DNA from: Sthenelais limicola
Taxonomy: Eukaryota > Annelida > Polychaeta > Phyllodocida > Sigalionidae
DNA length: 64,000 nt
NCBI GenBank assembly: GCA_942159475.1
Contig: OW804095.1
Span: 54,898,773-54,962,772 of the forward strand
Direction of reading: 5' to 3'
Shown here: positions 1 through 12,512 of the stretch, in pieces
Layout of the letters: each line of letters begins with the position of its first letter
How positions within the stretch are numbered: position 1 is the stretch's first letter
Translations under genes and position numbers: made by a program
Notes under the pieces: model-generated
Told to the model about the DNA's origin: nothing
Seen by the model: the letters and a program-made list of their open reading frames with translations, nothing else
The model's database searches: none

Positions 1-3000
1 TCTAGCAATTTGGTTAGGTTGAACTGGATTTTGAACTTTATTTTTGTCTGAAATTTGGATTATTTGAGAGGATTTGTGAAGCTGAATTGTACATTTTCTG
101 GCGATTTCACCCATATATGAGGACGAATCAAGTCCAATAAGTTTTCGATTATTGCAGGCGAGTTCCAGTCTACATTTATTATAATATATGAGCATAAGAC
201 TTGGTGTGTAATCACAAATGTATCGTGTATAAATCTGAAAAAAGTAGCCGACTTTGTGACAAAGTAGTTCATATAGTATACGTAGGCCTACGCGTGCTAT
301 ATGAATATGTTTATAGCACCCTATTTATAGCACCTCTCATATGGAATGCGCATATAATAATGTGTGTTCGAGCTTGAGAATAAACTCTCTTTAGAGGTCC
401 ACTCAATCTGGATTTGTGTTTTTATTATAGCTTTAGAGTATTAATTAGTCGGACACCACATCTTTATATGCATGTTTCTCCCAGTACCTCTAGTTAGCGC
501 TAGTCTAACTCTAGTATAGGTGACGGCATGATCATTGAGTAGAGGCAGGTTCGACTGACTAAGTACCTCCAGTAGTATGCATTATGAATAGCTCATTTAA
601 TTGCACCATCAGTTACCAAACTCTTTTTTTTTTCATGCGCTCTGTATCACTGAATGCATACTACTACCTCCCCATTTTTTTTTTGTTTCTTGAAAACAGC
701 ATGGTGATATTGCTGCTGCTCCACCGATGTCCTCTAGCCGAGGCCACCCATTATATTATAAACCTTATCGACTGGCAGATACCAGATACAATTGACACCA
801 CCCTAATACACCTGCTAACACATATAACAGTCATTTTAGCGCACCACCCTTTGTGCGTGAAAATAAATCCTGCGCGTAAGATATAATTATTGCATAACAA
901 GGAGTGAGGCTGAATTCCTTGCTGCGCGAATGTAAATCCGCGCGAAAAGGTGTCAATGTAGGCCTACTTAATGCACAGAAATTGACAGCACGAAAATAAA
1001 TACGTTTAGAGTATTATTGTAAATGTATTTATTTTCGGGCATTGGCCATCTTCACACATTTTCGCGCGCTAACAATCCCTCCTAAGTCAACAATGACACG
1101 ACTTGATATTTGCGCACACTTTAAATTCTCAAACATGTGCATAGATCTAAGGGTGTGTGCGAAAATCAATACAGCGCAGGTAAAATGCAGTATGCAGGTG
1201 AAAGAAGTACCGTAGTAGTATAAGAAAATTGCGCACAATGCACGGCACTGCAAATGTCTGTAAATAAACTAAACGAATCTAGTCTTGTGATAGTACGAAC
1301 CTGGACGGAATTCGCTACACACACATACAAACCCTTGTTGTGACACCTAAATTTAATGTATCAATTTTAAGGGTTATCAGACACTGCAATGTTGTGCTTA
1401 ATTTATTGAACCCCTGATTCACCGATGGCCTATGCGGTATTAATCCCTAGTTAGTATGCTGTGAAATGTATATGTACTGTACAGATCTTTTGTTAGCTTT
1501 TGTTTTGTATTATAATCTTACCATTTTCAACCAGCTCCACTATATATCATTATATTCAAGTGAGCTTCAACGTGTATCCATGAACTCAATGCCCAAGGAT
1601 AGAAACAATATTATATTGATCAATGGGTCTCTTGTGAAGTACAGCCTATGAAGAGAACACCTCAGGCCTATGTAGCATATCAATATCCACATGGGGGGTA
1701 TATCAAAAGAAATAGTATCAGGCCATGCATCCGTGCATTCAATATCATAAAGTTGCACTGGCTTTTCTGCCTAACACATTTTATTTACTCGAGAACTGAC
1801 ATTGCCGGGTTTCACTTCGCTTTTTTTGATCATTCCAATTTAGAGTTTATGCTTACGTAATTTACAATTCAAAGTACTCATCTAAATTACCTATATATAA
1901 AATCTTGTCACTGTTTTTGGAGAACATCATTGGACAAACATCTGCAAACAAGATACTTTTTTCAAATGTTCTGTGTATTTCAACGAAAGATAATTTTTCC
2001 AATAATTTAATATTGAAGAAATAACATGCACTTCATTTAAACCTTGCCTAATTACACATATTATTTCCTTTTATTGAGAATGTACAAGGTAAAGCCATTG
2101 TTATAATGGATGTAATATAAAGGAGTGAAGAACGTGTAGGGTATGAGCGATGTTTATTGTCGTAGATGTAATGATGTATACCTTATGTAATTGGTAATGG
2201 CAAGTGGTCCATTAGTACGGTAGGTGCGCGAGGCACCTGTTATATACCTTCAAGGTAATAGGCAGGTGCAGCGTGACCAATAGTTAAGCTAGAGAAATTG
2301 AATATTAGGGACAAAATGAGGTATAACAGCATCTCCTTTTGTTAAGAATATACCTACCTGTTGGCTCACAAATGAGACATATTCAATAGTACCTGTTGGC
2401 GGGTAATCTGCCCTCTATAGTGTTGCCGTATTTCTTTACAATAATATTGATCAGCTATCAAATGCACTCACTTCAAATGCTTACCATATATAAGTCTCCA
2501 CACAATTAAGGCGGTTTTTTTATCAGATTACATTGTTACTGTTCTATGGAAATAGATTATTTCTGGGCGGGTGACTTGGATATAAGGATCAAAGCATACC
2601 GAGTGTATCTGTGCGTGGGAATCGTTTCATATTTTCCAAACCAAAGAAATGTTTATTTGATGATACTGCCTTTCATACGTGTGCTCAGAAACATCCTTTA
2701 TCTTGAGTTGGTTCCAATTTTACTTCAGACAACATCGGGTGTTGTGAAGCATCAAAAGAACACTGTCACAAAGTGTGCGTGTGTGTGTGTGGGGGGGGGG
2801 GGGGGGGGGCAACGTTTTGTTTTATACAGGCAGTAGCACAGCTCCTGCCCTGCCCAGGCCTTTCATCCTGAAAATAAAACCAAACCGAATTGAGACTTAA
2901 GGACAATGATCAACGGTCACTCGCTGAAATTGCTACACACACACGTGAAATATGTAACACCAGGATCGCCTTCGGGCAATTTTGTCTATCATTTGATTTG

Positions 3001-3068
3001 GAAGGATGTCATATTTTTTATATGCATCTAACAATCACGTTAATGGATACTGTTCTTTTCCTTTGCAG
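1..3068. other. Upstream region, no gene seen
   Basis: AT-rich DNA with only short, unconvincing open frames on both strands. It holds a (GT)n stretch at about 2776-2790 that runs directly into 19 G at 2791-2809. The end of this stretch is probably an intron or 5' flank of the elongase gene that follows, because a good splice acceptor (pyrimidine tract, AG at 3067-3068) lies just before its start codon. I could not identify a 5' UTR exon. Confidence 0.5.
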
Positions 3069-4040
3069 ACAGGATGGTCTCGTACCAAGGGATTAAAACA
3101 TTTCTGGAAGCAGTCTACTTTCTTCCTTCTTTTACCATATTTTGCCTCTATTTACTTATGGTGTGCTGTGCTCCAATATGGATAAAATTGACGAAACCCT
3201 TCAATCTCAAATGGGTAAGTACCTAGTAATTGAGCTACTGCATGTAGACGTAGACCAGGGTATATTTAATTGCTGCCAATATGCTGAGCCTAAATCGATG
3301 ACAATACCGAATGATGACCTAATGACTTCTATTTATACCATTGAACTAAAGAAATGTATGAGAACGATGAATTTATTCACATTTCCCCCTAATTAAGGCT
3401 TTTCCTTTAGATACACTAAGATACGGTATTCTTTCATTTGTATTCACAGGTGCTTGTCGTTTACAACTTCGTATGCAGTTTCCTGAGCTTCATCACTCTC
3501 GCAGGCTTCATCCACGGAGTCTACAAGGCAGATTTCGTATACCAAAAGAGCAACACAGAGGCATTAAGAAACGTCTACCTACTCTACTGGCTGACGAAAA
3601 ACATTGAGTTATTTGACACAGTGTTTATGATTCTCAGACATCGCCAAAGACAGATATCTTTCCTTCATATCTACCACCATGCATCCATGGTGCTCTTATC
3701 TGACTATTCCTACAGGTATGCAGCGTGGCCGGCAATAGCTGTCATCCTTGGTCTCAATTCTTTTGTCCATGTATTCCTTTATTTTTACTATGGACTAACA
3801 GCATACGAATCAAACAGAACTCCAGCCTGGAAACAGAGGCTAACAGAGCTACAAATTATCCAGTTTTTCTTAGATATGATCTATGCTGCTTATGGATACG
3901 CCCACCATGGGTTCTGTATATATGGTTTCATTTATGGCTTCCTTATGATTTATCTTTTTTCCAATTTTTATTATCATGCATATATCAGAAAGAGAGGCAA
4001 AAATACAAATGTACATATCAGTGATAAAAAGTCTGATTGA
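3069..4040 (+). CDS. ELOVL-family very-long-chain fatty acid elongase
   Basis: Predicted condensing enzyme (3-ketoacyl-CoA synthase) of the ER fatty-acid elongation cycle, using acyl-CoA and malonyl-CoA. Two coding exons are seen: 3074-3214 and 3450-4040, joined in phase 0 across a 235-bp GT-AG intron, giving 243 residues. Family signatures, with residue numbers: KNIELFDT at 97-104, the catalytic histidine box HIYHH at 120-124, NSFVHVFLYFYY at about 150-161, and TELQIIQF at 179-186. Several hydrophobic membrane segments fit a polytopic ER protein, and the C-terminus KKSD matches a KKXX dilysine ER-retrieval signal. The ATG at 3074 lies 5 nt after an acceptor, so a noncoding 5' exon is likely upstream. 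The protein is somewhat shorter than the usual 260-320 residues because the leader before the first membrane segment is short; an extra N-terminal exon cannot be excluded. The ELOVL subtype is unresolved. Confidence 0.9.
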
Positions 4041-4744
4041 TTAGTAGTTTAGTTTTTCGAGAAACCCGATTATTGATTTCTCAGTTTTATTATAGAGTAG
4101 TAATCAATAATATCTAACCGAGATATTGGTATATTTTTATCATACTCTATAACTTTAGAATTTACAACGAATCGTTATTAAAGAAATCAAAGAAGGAATT
4201 CAGAAGATTAATATTTAGCTAACAACTGATAACTGGATTATCTAGCAGACGTATACGGTTTACAAAAAGTAAGAAAATCAGAGTTCTACTTCATATTATA
4301 AGTGTAAATATTTTTAGATCATGGCTAAATTTTCCAGTAAAAGGGGAAGAGGCTGTAAAAATGTATGTAGTGCTGGCTAAGGCGGTTGGTTTTGGCTGGG
4401 TTGGCACTAATGACCGTGTAACTGGGCGCTTCCTGACCCCAGTTTTCCACCGGGCTGTGGGATGGTGCTGTAGACAGAACAACCCAGGTTTTGAGGCAGG
4501 AGTGATATTCAATGCAACATAGGTCAAGGATATTAGCCCGCAACCTTTGTTACATTGAATATCACGATGCCAAGAAACTATAAGGGTTGTTCTATATTTA
4601 TCCCAACCCTCTGATAAAGATTACTTAAATATCTATCTTTATAAGTCTGATAATGATGCTACAATGCAAAAATAAAATGATTTTACACAAATATTAGGTG
4701 TCAGTAATCTTCATTGCAATTAAAAGGTACAATTCAGATAGAAG
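4041..4744. other. 3' flank of the elongase gene
   Basis: No coding signal. A polyadenylation signal AATAAA at 4671-4676 would give a 3' UTR of about 640 nt for the elongase. An inverted repeat lies at 4502-4514 and 4553-4565: 13-bp perfect arms, extending to 18 bp with one mismatch, around a loop of about 38 nt. Confidence 0.4.
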
Positions 4745-5105
4745 GTTTTGATTTTAGATCTAGTGCTAATCAGCGCTGATATAAGATATTTTTGTATTCT
4801 TGTGGCAGCCATAGTGAATTTTGAACTTGAAAAAAGACCTTGAAACAGAAAAATAACATCAAAAATGGAATCCTGACACGTTAGAACCTAGTAAAACTGG
4901 CATTATACATAAATCTAGTGCTAATAAGAGCTGAGATATGACTTAAATTTCTTATCTCATAACCAAAGTGGACTGTCTGTCGATTTAATGTCACGATACA
5001 ACACAACGGTCTTGGATTTTGAAATAGAAAAATTATTTCAGAAATGGATTCCTCATGCCTTAAAACCTAGACAAATTATCATCATACATGGATATAGTCC
5101 TAGTG
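4745..5105. repeat. Diverged tandem repeat next to the gag fragment
   Basis: Two diverged copies of a unit of about 180-190 bp. Shared blocks are 'tctagtgctaat..gctgat', 'gaaacagaaaaat..aaaaatgga' and a 'cat.atacat' segment. The second copy breaks off near 5105, where the retrotransposon gag reading frame begins. An inverted, about 90% identical 51-bp piece (4961-5013) occurs again at 8701-8752, so the unit belongs to a dispersed family. Confidence 0.6.
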
Positions 5106-6933
5106 TCGACGACGGTTGATTTCCTCCATTACCCTGCCATTGCTGTTGGTCTTGCTGCCGCCACTGTTGCTGGTTCCCTTGTTGGTTGCCCCAGGGCTGC
5201 TGATTCCAATGATTCGGATTGTTGTTCTGCTGTGGCCATTGGTATTCGTTCTGATGCCAACGCTGGCCCTGATTCTGATCATTTCGGCCCTGATTTTGGT
5301 TTGGTACTGCTGCTATGGCTGTTGCTTGGCTTTTGAACGTGGCCTCTAATCGTGCTATGTTCTTTTCCATGCTCTTTTCCATTGATTTTTCCATGGATTT
5401 CTCCATGGATTTCTCCATAGCCTTCTGCACCTTCTTTAAATCGTCTGCTGTCATTTGATGTGTCGGCGCACCCTTTTCTCTCTGAAGTAGATGTTCCATC
5501 ATTTTAGTCACAGTGAGCGCTTGCTTAGTTAGCAACATCGTTCTGTATCTTGGAAGAAGGGACGCTAAGAAATGTTCTTTTATGTTGTCTGCATCATTCA
5601 CTTCCGCCTTCACCATTCTGGTCTGGAAATCTTTGAAGAAATCTGCCAGTTTTTCCCCTTCGACCATATTCACCTGCTTTAGCGCCTTTCTGTCCATATC
5701 GGACATGTGTTCATATCTGTCCAGAAAAGCTTTCTTCAGATTTACCCAGTTGTCGTATGGGTCCGGAGTCTCCAGTAATCTCAACCAGTGTCGAGCCGAA
5801 CCGCCTAAATACGTTGCAAACTGTCTGCAGAACTGGTTCAAATCATCTGGGTACAATCGTTGTGCTATGGCTGTGCAATCTTCCATGAAGGTTCTTGGAT
5901 CTTCTCCATCATTATTTGAAAACTTTGGGGGTGCTAGTAGGGTCTGGACTCGATTCTCGAACAACGCCATTCCTTCTTCCTCTGCTTGTTCTTCTTCTTC
6001 TTCTTCTTCTTGAATCACGATCTCGGGTCTATGTTGTCCGTTTTCCCGTGGCGGTGGCCCGTTGAGTACAGGATCGGCGTTCTGGTTTTCTACTATGGGC
6101 GCTGGATGCCCGTTCTGATGTTGGGGCACGCCGTTTATTCCCTGTGTCTGTTGTCGGCCGTGTGCTTCAGCGTTCTCCCGGGCTCGCTGTAGTCTTTGCT
6201 CGTGTTCCTCTTCTTCTGCCTGTATTCTGTCGGCTTCTGCTTGTCTCTGTCTTTCTGCTCTATCTTCTTCTTCCTGAGCTATTCGCCGTCTGTCTTCCTG
6301 TTCTTCCTCGGCCAACTGTCTGTCTCTCTCTCTCTGCTGTTCGCGCTGTAATTCTTCCTGCCGTTGTTGTTCCAGCTCTCTTTCTTCCTGTTCCTGCTCT
6401 TGCTGGAGCTGTTCTTGTTGTTGCTTATTTAACGGCTGGTTTAGCTCTGCGTCTCTGAGTTTTCGCAATTCGGCACCCAATTCTTTCTGTAACTGCCTGG
6501 CAGCTTCGTCTATTCCACGTGGTTCTGTTTCCTGCTTCTCCTGATTTTTTCGTGGCGTGACTGCCCAAACCCCTTGGTGGGTATCTTCTTCTGCCAGTAT
6601 GAGGGTTTCTTCCTCGGCCACTAATGTATCTTGGCTGTCTATGCTGCTTTGGTCGTCTATGTTTTCTAATTCTTCTTCCGATTCGTGCCCTGCTCGAGCC
6701 AAATGTTCAAATTCCCCGTGAATTATATCGGCTTTATCGTGTAGTTTTTCTGTTATTTTCTCTGCGACCAGTAATTTTGTATCTTCGACTTGTTGTTCTT
6801 TCTCTGCCTTCTTGCTTAGCTGCGGAGCTATGTCTGGAATGCCCGCGTCAGTGTCCTTGAACCCTCCTCTAGTCACACAATTTAATCTGAAATTTGCTCT
6901 TGATTTAGGTCTCGCCTTTTCATCGTTCGCCAT
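5053..6933 (-). pseudogene. Ty3/gypsy-like gag, 3'-truncated LTR retrotransposon
   Basis: A 626-codon frame on the minus strand. Residues from about 80 to 300 are extremely Glu/Gln/Arg-rich and should form coiled coil. Residues from about 320 to 480 look like a Retrotrans_gag capsid region, with hydrophobic and Trp spacing such as 'YLGGSARHWLRLL' and 'DNWVNLKKAFLDRYE'. Then come five tandem MEKS repeats and a Gln/Asn/Trp-rich tail. No CCHC zinc knuckle, protease, reverse transcriptase or integrase follows. The last ~17 codons are encoded by the flanking repeat, so the frame is chimeric and the element was cut at about 5105. The 5' LTR and primer site lie just upstream. A domesticated gag is possible, but the broken tail argues for a dead fragment. 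Confidence 0.8.
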
Positions 6934-6974
6934 TCGGCATTATGAAACGGAATATGTCCATATCAAATCTCCAG

Positions 6975-6992
6975 GCCCGGGTTCTTTCACCA
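6975..6992 (-). other. Primer-binding site of the LTR retrotransposon
   Basis: On the minus strand the sequence TGGTGAAAGAACCCGGGC starts three bases after a CA that ends the presumed LTR. A TGG start and 18 nt of potential complementarity to a tRNA 3' end are what is expected of a retrotransposon primer-binding site. The leader to the gag ATG at 6933 is only about 40 nt. The primer tRNA was not identified. Confidence 0.6.
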
Positions 6993-6994
6993 AA

Positions 6995-7600
6995 TGTTGG
7001 TGTCTGTAGAGCGTAGACACTACATGCAATTAGGGATTACTACTAATGGATTTCGGAGTTACTCTAATCACTCGGATCTCTCGCGATATACTTATAAATA
7101 GGGGTAGCTTCGATTGGTTAGACGTCTCAATAGGGATATAGTGCTTGGCTTGTAGTTTCAGTAGGTATAAGGTAAGGCGTGGAGTACAGAATGGCTTCTT
7201 TTATTAGGCTTCAATATAACACAGTGTTCATGTATAGCAAGTTATAGCATGGTCAGTGTTCAAGGTGGCAGGGCTTCCAGTCAGTTCATCATCATACAGC
7301 ATACGGTAGTACAGCTCTCCAGGAGAAGTCTGCCTATACAGTGACTGGGGGCCCTTATATATTCTAGGTATTGCACCAGACCTGGGATGCATTTCATCAT
7401 CTTTCCCGGGCGTACTGCAATGGTCAGGAGGCATTTCGTCAGCCACCAGGGCTGTTGAGCATGCGCTGGCCCTTGCATCAGCCTCCAGGTTAATGGCGGA
7501 GTAGCTCACATGCAATGTCGCCGGGGGATTTCATCATCCGGAGACATTGCATCAGCTCTCTCCGCCCAGGGGTTAGACCCCCTCCCTACCACCGTTCATA
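6995..7600 (-). mobile_element. 5' LTR of the truncated retrotransposon (outer edge approximate)
   Basis: On the minus strand this region reads in LTR order: a TATA-like box (complement of 7353-7363), a polyadenylation signal AATAAA (complement near 7199-7206), and a 3' end in CA at 6995 next to the primer-binding site. That implies U3, R and U5 in a unit of about 600 bp. The outer end near 7600 is a guess, because the matching 3' LTR is missing from the window. Confidence 0.55.
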
Positions 7601-9530
7601 AGATCGACCAGTAAATAAGTAAACAATCGACACACATATAAATATAACACACACATAGGCTTAAATATTATTAAAAATAAATTGGGACATTAACACTAGT
7701 AGGATTTAACCCTGAGTTATGGTACGGTATCTAAAATTGTTAGTGGTGGCCATTTTTGTTTTTGCGTTTTTTTTACTTTCCTGTGTTTTGTCTAACTTTT
7801 GATTTGTTGTTCAGCATTCATTAAATCTAAAGTACTAGAATAAACCAAATGTGTTGCAATTTTTTGGATTTAAATCGTAGATTGCCTCTACTATAAGGGC
7901 CATTCTCAGAAAAGTCTGAAAAAAAAATGGAACGATTTTCCATACATCGTTGATTAAATCGAGAGGGTTGGGGGTATTATTTCCTGAAAATATGTATTCT
8001 CTATGTAAGCCTAAACAAATTGACATTCGGGCTAAAATATTAAGAATCTAGAGCCCAAAACGTGAGAAAAGGTCTTTTTGTAATTTTTACATACAAATTG
8101 ACATACATAAAATATATCACAAATAAATATGTAATAATGATCAAAATTGAATATGTAATCATAATAAATATAGTGTCAGAAAAATTGCCGCAGTCTTGCG
8201 AGATCTTCACCGATTTGGATCATTCAAATACTACATGATGCTGACAGTTTCACGTTTTATTTTACTGAACGTGAACTTTATAGCTTTATCACTTTATAGC
8301 TTAAAGAATCATTCAGCTACGCAACTGCGACGCGTATAATTACCAAAAATTCTGTGTTGAATCGTGACTGTCATATCGTGACATTTTCACCAGTTTCTGT
8401 ATATGACAGGCAAAATAATAGACAGACGTAATTTGTATACCTGTTTTGTCATAGCATCGATAGACCTACAAATCCTCATAATTGGAATAATTCCATATCT
8501 AATATCCCCTGGAGGGCCGTGCAATATTGTGACATGCTTAAAAAATTGGTATTTATGTCCCTTCTTCAAGCCCCTACCAGTCCTATGATAATACAAGGAG
8601 GATCATTTAATATAATCATAAGAATACATTGATGTGAGGGCAAGTAATTTTCTTATTTTTTATGAATACATATTACTAAATACTAACCACAGGTCACCTA
8701 GACCGTTGTGTTGTATCATGACATTAAATCAACGGACAATCCACTTTGGTTATTCCAATTGGAATTTAAATATCAAGAAAGGAATTCTTCCTTTTTTCAT
8801 GAGTTCAGAATGTATTCTATTGGTTTATGATGGTTTTCCATAATTTTATTCTATTTTTTTTAACTTTTTACAACTGCAAATATTGACGCCCTACGGACAT
8901 GCTATTTTAGGGGGGGGGGGTCTCCATACTTACCCCCGTAAATGACCAATGATCCGGCCCTTAGAGATATACAAAACTTTATGTAAAAAAACGCTGATGA
9001 TGTGTAGAATTAATATCAAATAAATAACAAATTAAATAGATATTTTCCTCAGCTCTACAGAGCTATAACGACCAAAGACACCATTTGCAATACTTTACTG
9101 AGAATGGCCCATAAACCGAAATCCAACTCTCCTGGGCGACATGATGAAAGTCTCCGTGGGGCCGGGAAAAGGTGGTAAAGCCTTAAATTTCGAAAACTGA
9201 ATTCAAGGCCTGGAAAATGGGCATATTGGTCAAAGGGCCTGGAAAATCCTTTTATTGGCCTTGAATTATGTTGGAAACTATTAAATGGCCTTGGAATTTT
9301 GAAAGATGCTATGTTTCCCACTGTACAATTTCCCCTAACTGACCACTCCCACATCTTACAGTAGGCCTAAATGACTTGCAAAGTATAAGTTGAAAATCGG
9401 TTATTGATATAACATCTGAATATAAAACTTATTAAATACATCATTGGTCTGTTAGTCCCGTAATTTGGGCTATGATAAATCCCTGAAATGGGCCTGGAAA
9501 GGTCTGTAATTTCTTCGATACCCTGGATGA
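7601..9530. other. Intergenic, no gene seen
   Basis: AT-rich sequence without a credible gene. It contains an inverted copy (8701-8752) of the repeat at 4961-5013, a G run near 8911-8920, and at 9140-9500 several scattered 'ggcctggaaa' words that look like an old repeat. Confidence 0.4.
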
Positions 9531-10165
9531 CTTCCCAAAGAAAATGGTCTGATAATTTGATGTATTCAATGCACAGTGTTTGCTGATGATTTTTTTAGTT
9601 TTATTCTCAGAATCCTGAATACACCAGGGAAAAATAACAAGATTCATTGCCAATGACTTCGTTCAAGAGCAACTGAAGCAGAATTTGGTTAAATTGTGCA
9701 AAGCAGTCAATCTTTGACATAATGTGGTCAACAATGAAATCGCCAAGAAAATGGTAATTTGATGTATTTAACACCATACACAATGTTTGCTGATGACTTT
9801 TTTACAGTTTTATTCTCAGAATCCTGAATACACCAGGGAAAAATAACAAGATTCATTGCCAATGATTTCATTCAAGAGCAACTGAAGCAGAATTCGGTTA
9901 AATTGTGAAAAGCAGTCGATCTTTGACATAATGTATAATACCATCGATGAAATCTCCAAGAAAATGGTAATTTGATGTATTCAATACACAATGTTTGCTG
10001 ATGACTTTTACCGTTTTACTCTCAGAATCCTGAATACACCAGGGGAAAATAACAAGATTCATTGCTGATGATTTCATTCACGAACAACTAAAGCAGAACT
10101 CGGTTAAATTGTGCAAAGCAGTCAATCTTCGACATAATGTATAATACTATCGATAAAATCTCCAG
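9531..10165. repeat. ~208-bp tandem repeat, about three copies
   Basis: The block 'cagaatcctgaatacacc' recurs near 9608, 9818 and 10024. It is embedded in longer similarity that includes 'aatggtaatttgatgtatt', 'caatgtttgctgatgac' and 'gagcaactgaagcagaa'. The period is about 206-210 bp, with point differences between copies. It lies just downstream of the LAMTOR3 stop codon and may be part of that gene's 3' UTR. Confidence 0.85.
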
Positions 10166-10289
10166 ACATTTCTCATTCATCCATAACAACAGCACGCATA
10201 TCTTGAACAGATGGGCGAATTATTCTGATATACAATAAAATCCGATTTACTCGTATCCCTTCATTCATAGTGAACACAGTAGTTTCACT

Positions 10290-12442
10290 TTAGGAGACAT
10301 CCACAACTGTGCGCAGAACCTGGAGGCTATCTTCCATCTCTTTCTCTAAACTGAGAATCATTCCTGAAAGGAAAAGCAACCATGTTGAAAAAAAATGTCA
10401 ATAGTAATAATCTAATTCAAAATAATTCTCTACACTAGATGGGCCTTGGATCAGAGTCCTTTATAGAGAATAGGATTGTGACGAAACCTAGCTCTAATTG
10501 GGAAAACTAAAATGAAAGGGTTCATATTGTAAAGTTTTATTCAGCTATCCTCTGTTTTGTTTTGCATAATTTGCTGTGAATCAGTCCATCCATTCTAATA
10601 GTAATCCTTTTAATTATCAGTTCAAAGAACCAAATTCATTGCAGAAAATGTCTCGAAACTAAAGATATATGTCATGGCAATCCTCTAGCTGTGTATCCAT
10701 ATTCGGGGGTATTACACAACTGCCTGTCTTTTACTTACCTGTATTTGCGTTACTATTAGCTACAAGGGTGACGAGGAGTGGGGGCTTTGTCAAGCACACG
10801 ACCTAGATGTGGAGGGAAATAAATACATGAAGGAAAAGACTGATTTTCTTGACATTAACAAAATAATGCAATTAGAGAATTGTCGTTTAATACGAGAAAT
10901 TTAGCCTATAACTTAACAAAATGATTACTTAATCCTCACCTGGTAATTGTCGTAGACTGTAACAATGCTTTTATTTAACCCAAGACCTAGTTTGCTGGCT
11001 TGTTCAGAAGTCATACCATATGTCGATAGGAACCTTGACCTCATGGCTAACTCAGGAGCATGTTCATCTGCAACTGATTGAAATGAAATAGAGATGAGAA
11101 TTATCATAATGTAAATATATTTACATTCGAATAAGTCAAATTAGACATGTGAGGAAATTTAGAACAGCACATACGACAGAGATTTGATGCTTTAGGTGTA
11201 AACCAGAAGCATTGACCATAAAAATTAATATATTATCACTCAACGTAGACAGAAGCATAGGGCCCCTTGAAGGAGTGATACTCAACTTAGACAGAATCAA
11301 AGGGCCCATTGAAGGAATGAGACTTGTTTATATAGTATGATTTACCTTTCAGTAGTGGTACTCCATCTCGATCAGTAACGATGATGGAATGTAATCCATC
11401 CACCCTGTACAGAAAGATATTCTATTTGACTTGAGGGGATCCAAACAATGAAAAAATAATATCGACACCATCATTCGAGAAAAAGAGTTAAGATGGAAAT
11501 GACTGGAATTTACATAGCGGATGCGATTTAACTAGGAAAATAACAGATAGAAAAAGGTAATCACATAAAAGGTTCTGTAATGAACTTACATTTTCATTAA
11601 TCGTGTGAAGAACCGTTTTATTTCCTGCAAGGGAAATAATGACAGGTAAGCTCTCGTAAGTGATAGGCCTACGGTATATCCATAAGGATAGATTAGATTA
11701 TTACGATGGATTTTATGTTTCAATGGTCATTGTGCACTATTTATATAAACTCTAAATAATAAATTTCCAAACTCCACTAATGAATAATGAAAACATCATA
11801 CAGACCACCAAACGGGAATCATTTATCTAAAATTAAACTAATGTTTCTTTAAATATCTCAAATTTATCTAGGAATGAACAGGGAAATGTGTGTGTGTAAC
11901 TAAGTACACTAATTACGGTCCGTGTGTAGAACCGCCTAATCGTGCCGTGTTATGATTCTTTGAAGCTATGAGTAAAGTCTAGAGACCCACAACTTTAGTA
12001 CGGTAGTTTATGCCTTATCATCAGGCTTATGGCAATTATGCACTCTTATTTCAAAACAATCACAATTAATATTGAATGATTAATAGATCATTACATTAGC
12101 ACATGTAAGTTAATATAGGGAGAGAAGCAGACCGATAGGAGATAGTCGTCGATAAATTCAATGATTAGCACATGTAAGGGAAGTAGCCTGTGTTATCAAT
12201 CTCGTCCCGATACTCTAGTCTGACGGCTACAGCCGAGTACAGGCTACAACACAGTACCGATCGGAAACAGAGTCGTCGATAATAGGGGAACGTTGATTTA
12301 GAACATAAATATTAATTGATTCAATTGTCCGGTCATGCCAATTGTTTCATCTATGTAAATATTAGTTGGCTACGGTATCTATAGGTGAACAAAACGCCAT
12401 ACGATGTTAGAAATTGGAAATGTATCGACACACCTCTACCAT
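10290..12442 (-). CDS. LAMTOR3: LAMTOR3 (MP1), Ragulator subunit
   Basis: Roadblock-type scaffold protein. With LAMTOR2 it forms part of the Ragulator complex on late endosomes/lysosomes, which recruits Rag GTPases for mTORC1 and also scaffolds MEK1-ERK. Six exons read from high to low coordinates: 12442-12434, 11624-11590, 11404-11346, 11073-10940, 10802-10739, 10363-10290. All have GT-AG junctions and matching phases, giving exactly 124 residues, the length of human LAMTOR3. Diagnostic stretches are 'VDGLHSIIVTDRDGVPLLK' in exon 3, 'ADEHAPELAMRSRFLSTYG' and 'SKLGLGLNKSIV' in exon 4, 'LVTLVANSNANTG' across exons 5 and 6, and the Glu-rich C-terminal helix ending VVDVS. The first exon codes only M-V-E, with a good Kozak context. 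The gene is head-to-head with the VOPP1-like gene, 70 bp between start codons. Confidence 0.95.
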
Positions 12443-12512
12443 CGTACAGCAGCTGATGGGCGATAACCGCATCACATGACCGCTGTAAATCATGTGACCT
12501 GATAATGACAAA
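12443..12512. promoter_or_regulatory. Bidirectional promoter with inverted E-boxes
   Basis: Only 70 bp separate the LAMTOR3 start codon (minus) from the VOPP1-like start codon (plus), so the 5' UTRs and core promoters must overlap. Two 8-bp sites, TCACATGA at 12472-12479 and TCATGTGA at 12490-12497, are exact inverted copies 10 bp apart. Each is a CATGTG E-box with the T/A flanks preferred by MITF/TFE bHLH-Zip factors. AAAATGGCGGGC over the plus-strand start codon resembles a YY1 site. No TATA box is seen. Factor binding is inferred from motif knowledge only. Confidence 0.6.

Noticed and set aside
5088..6860. Plus-strand frames opposite the gag region
   Set aside because: They are shadows of the Gln/Glu/Arg-rich gag frame on the other strand.
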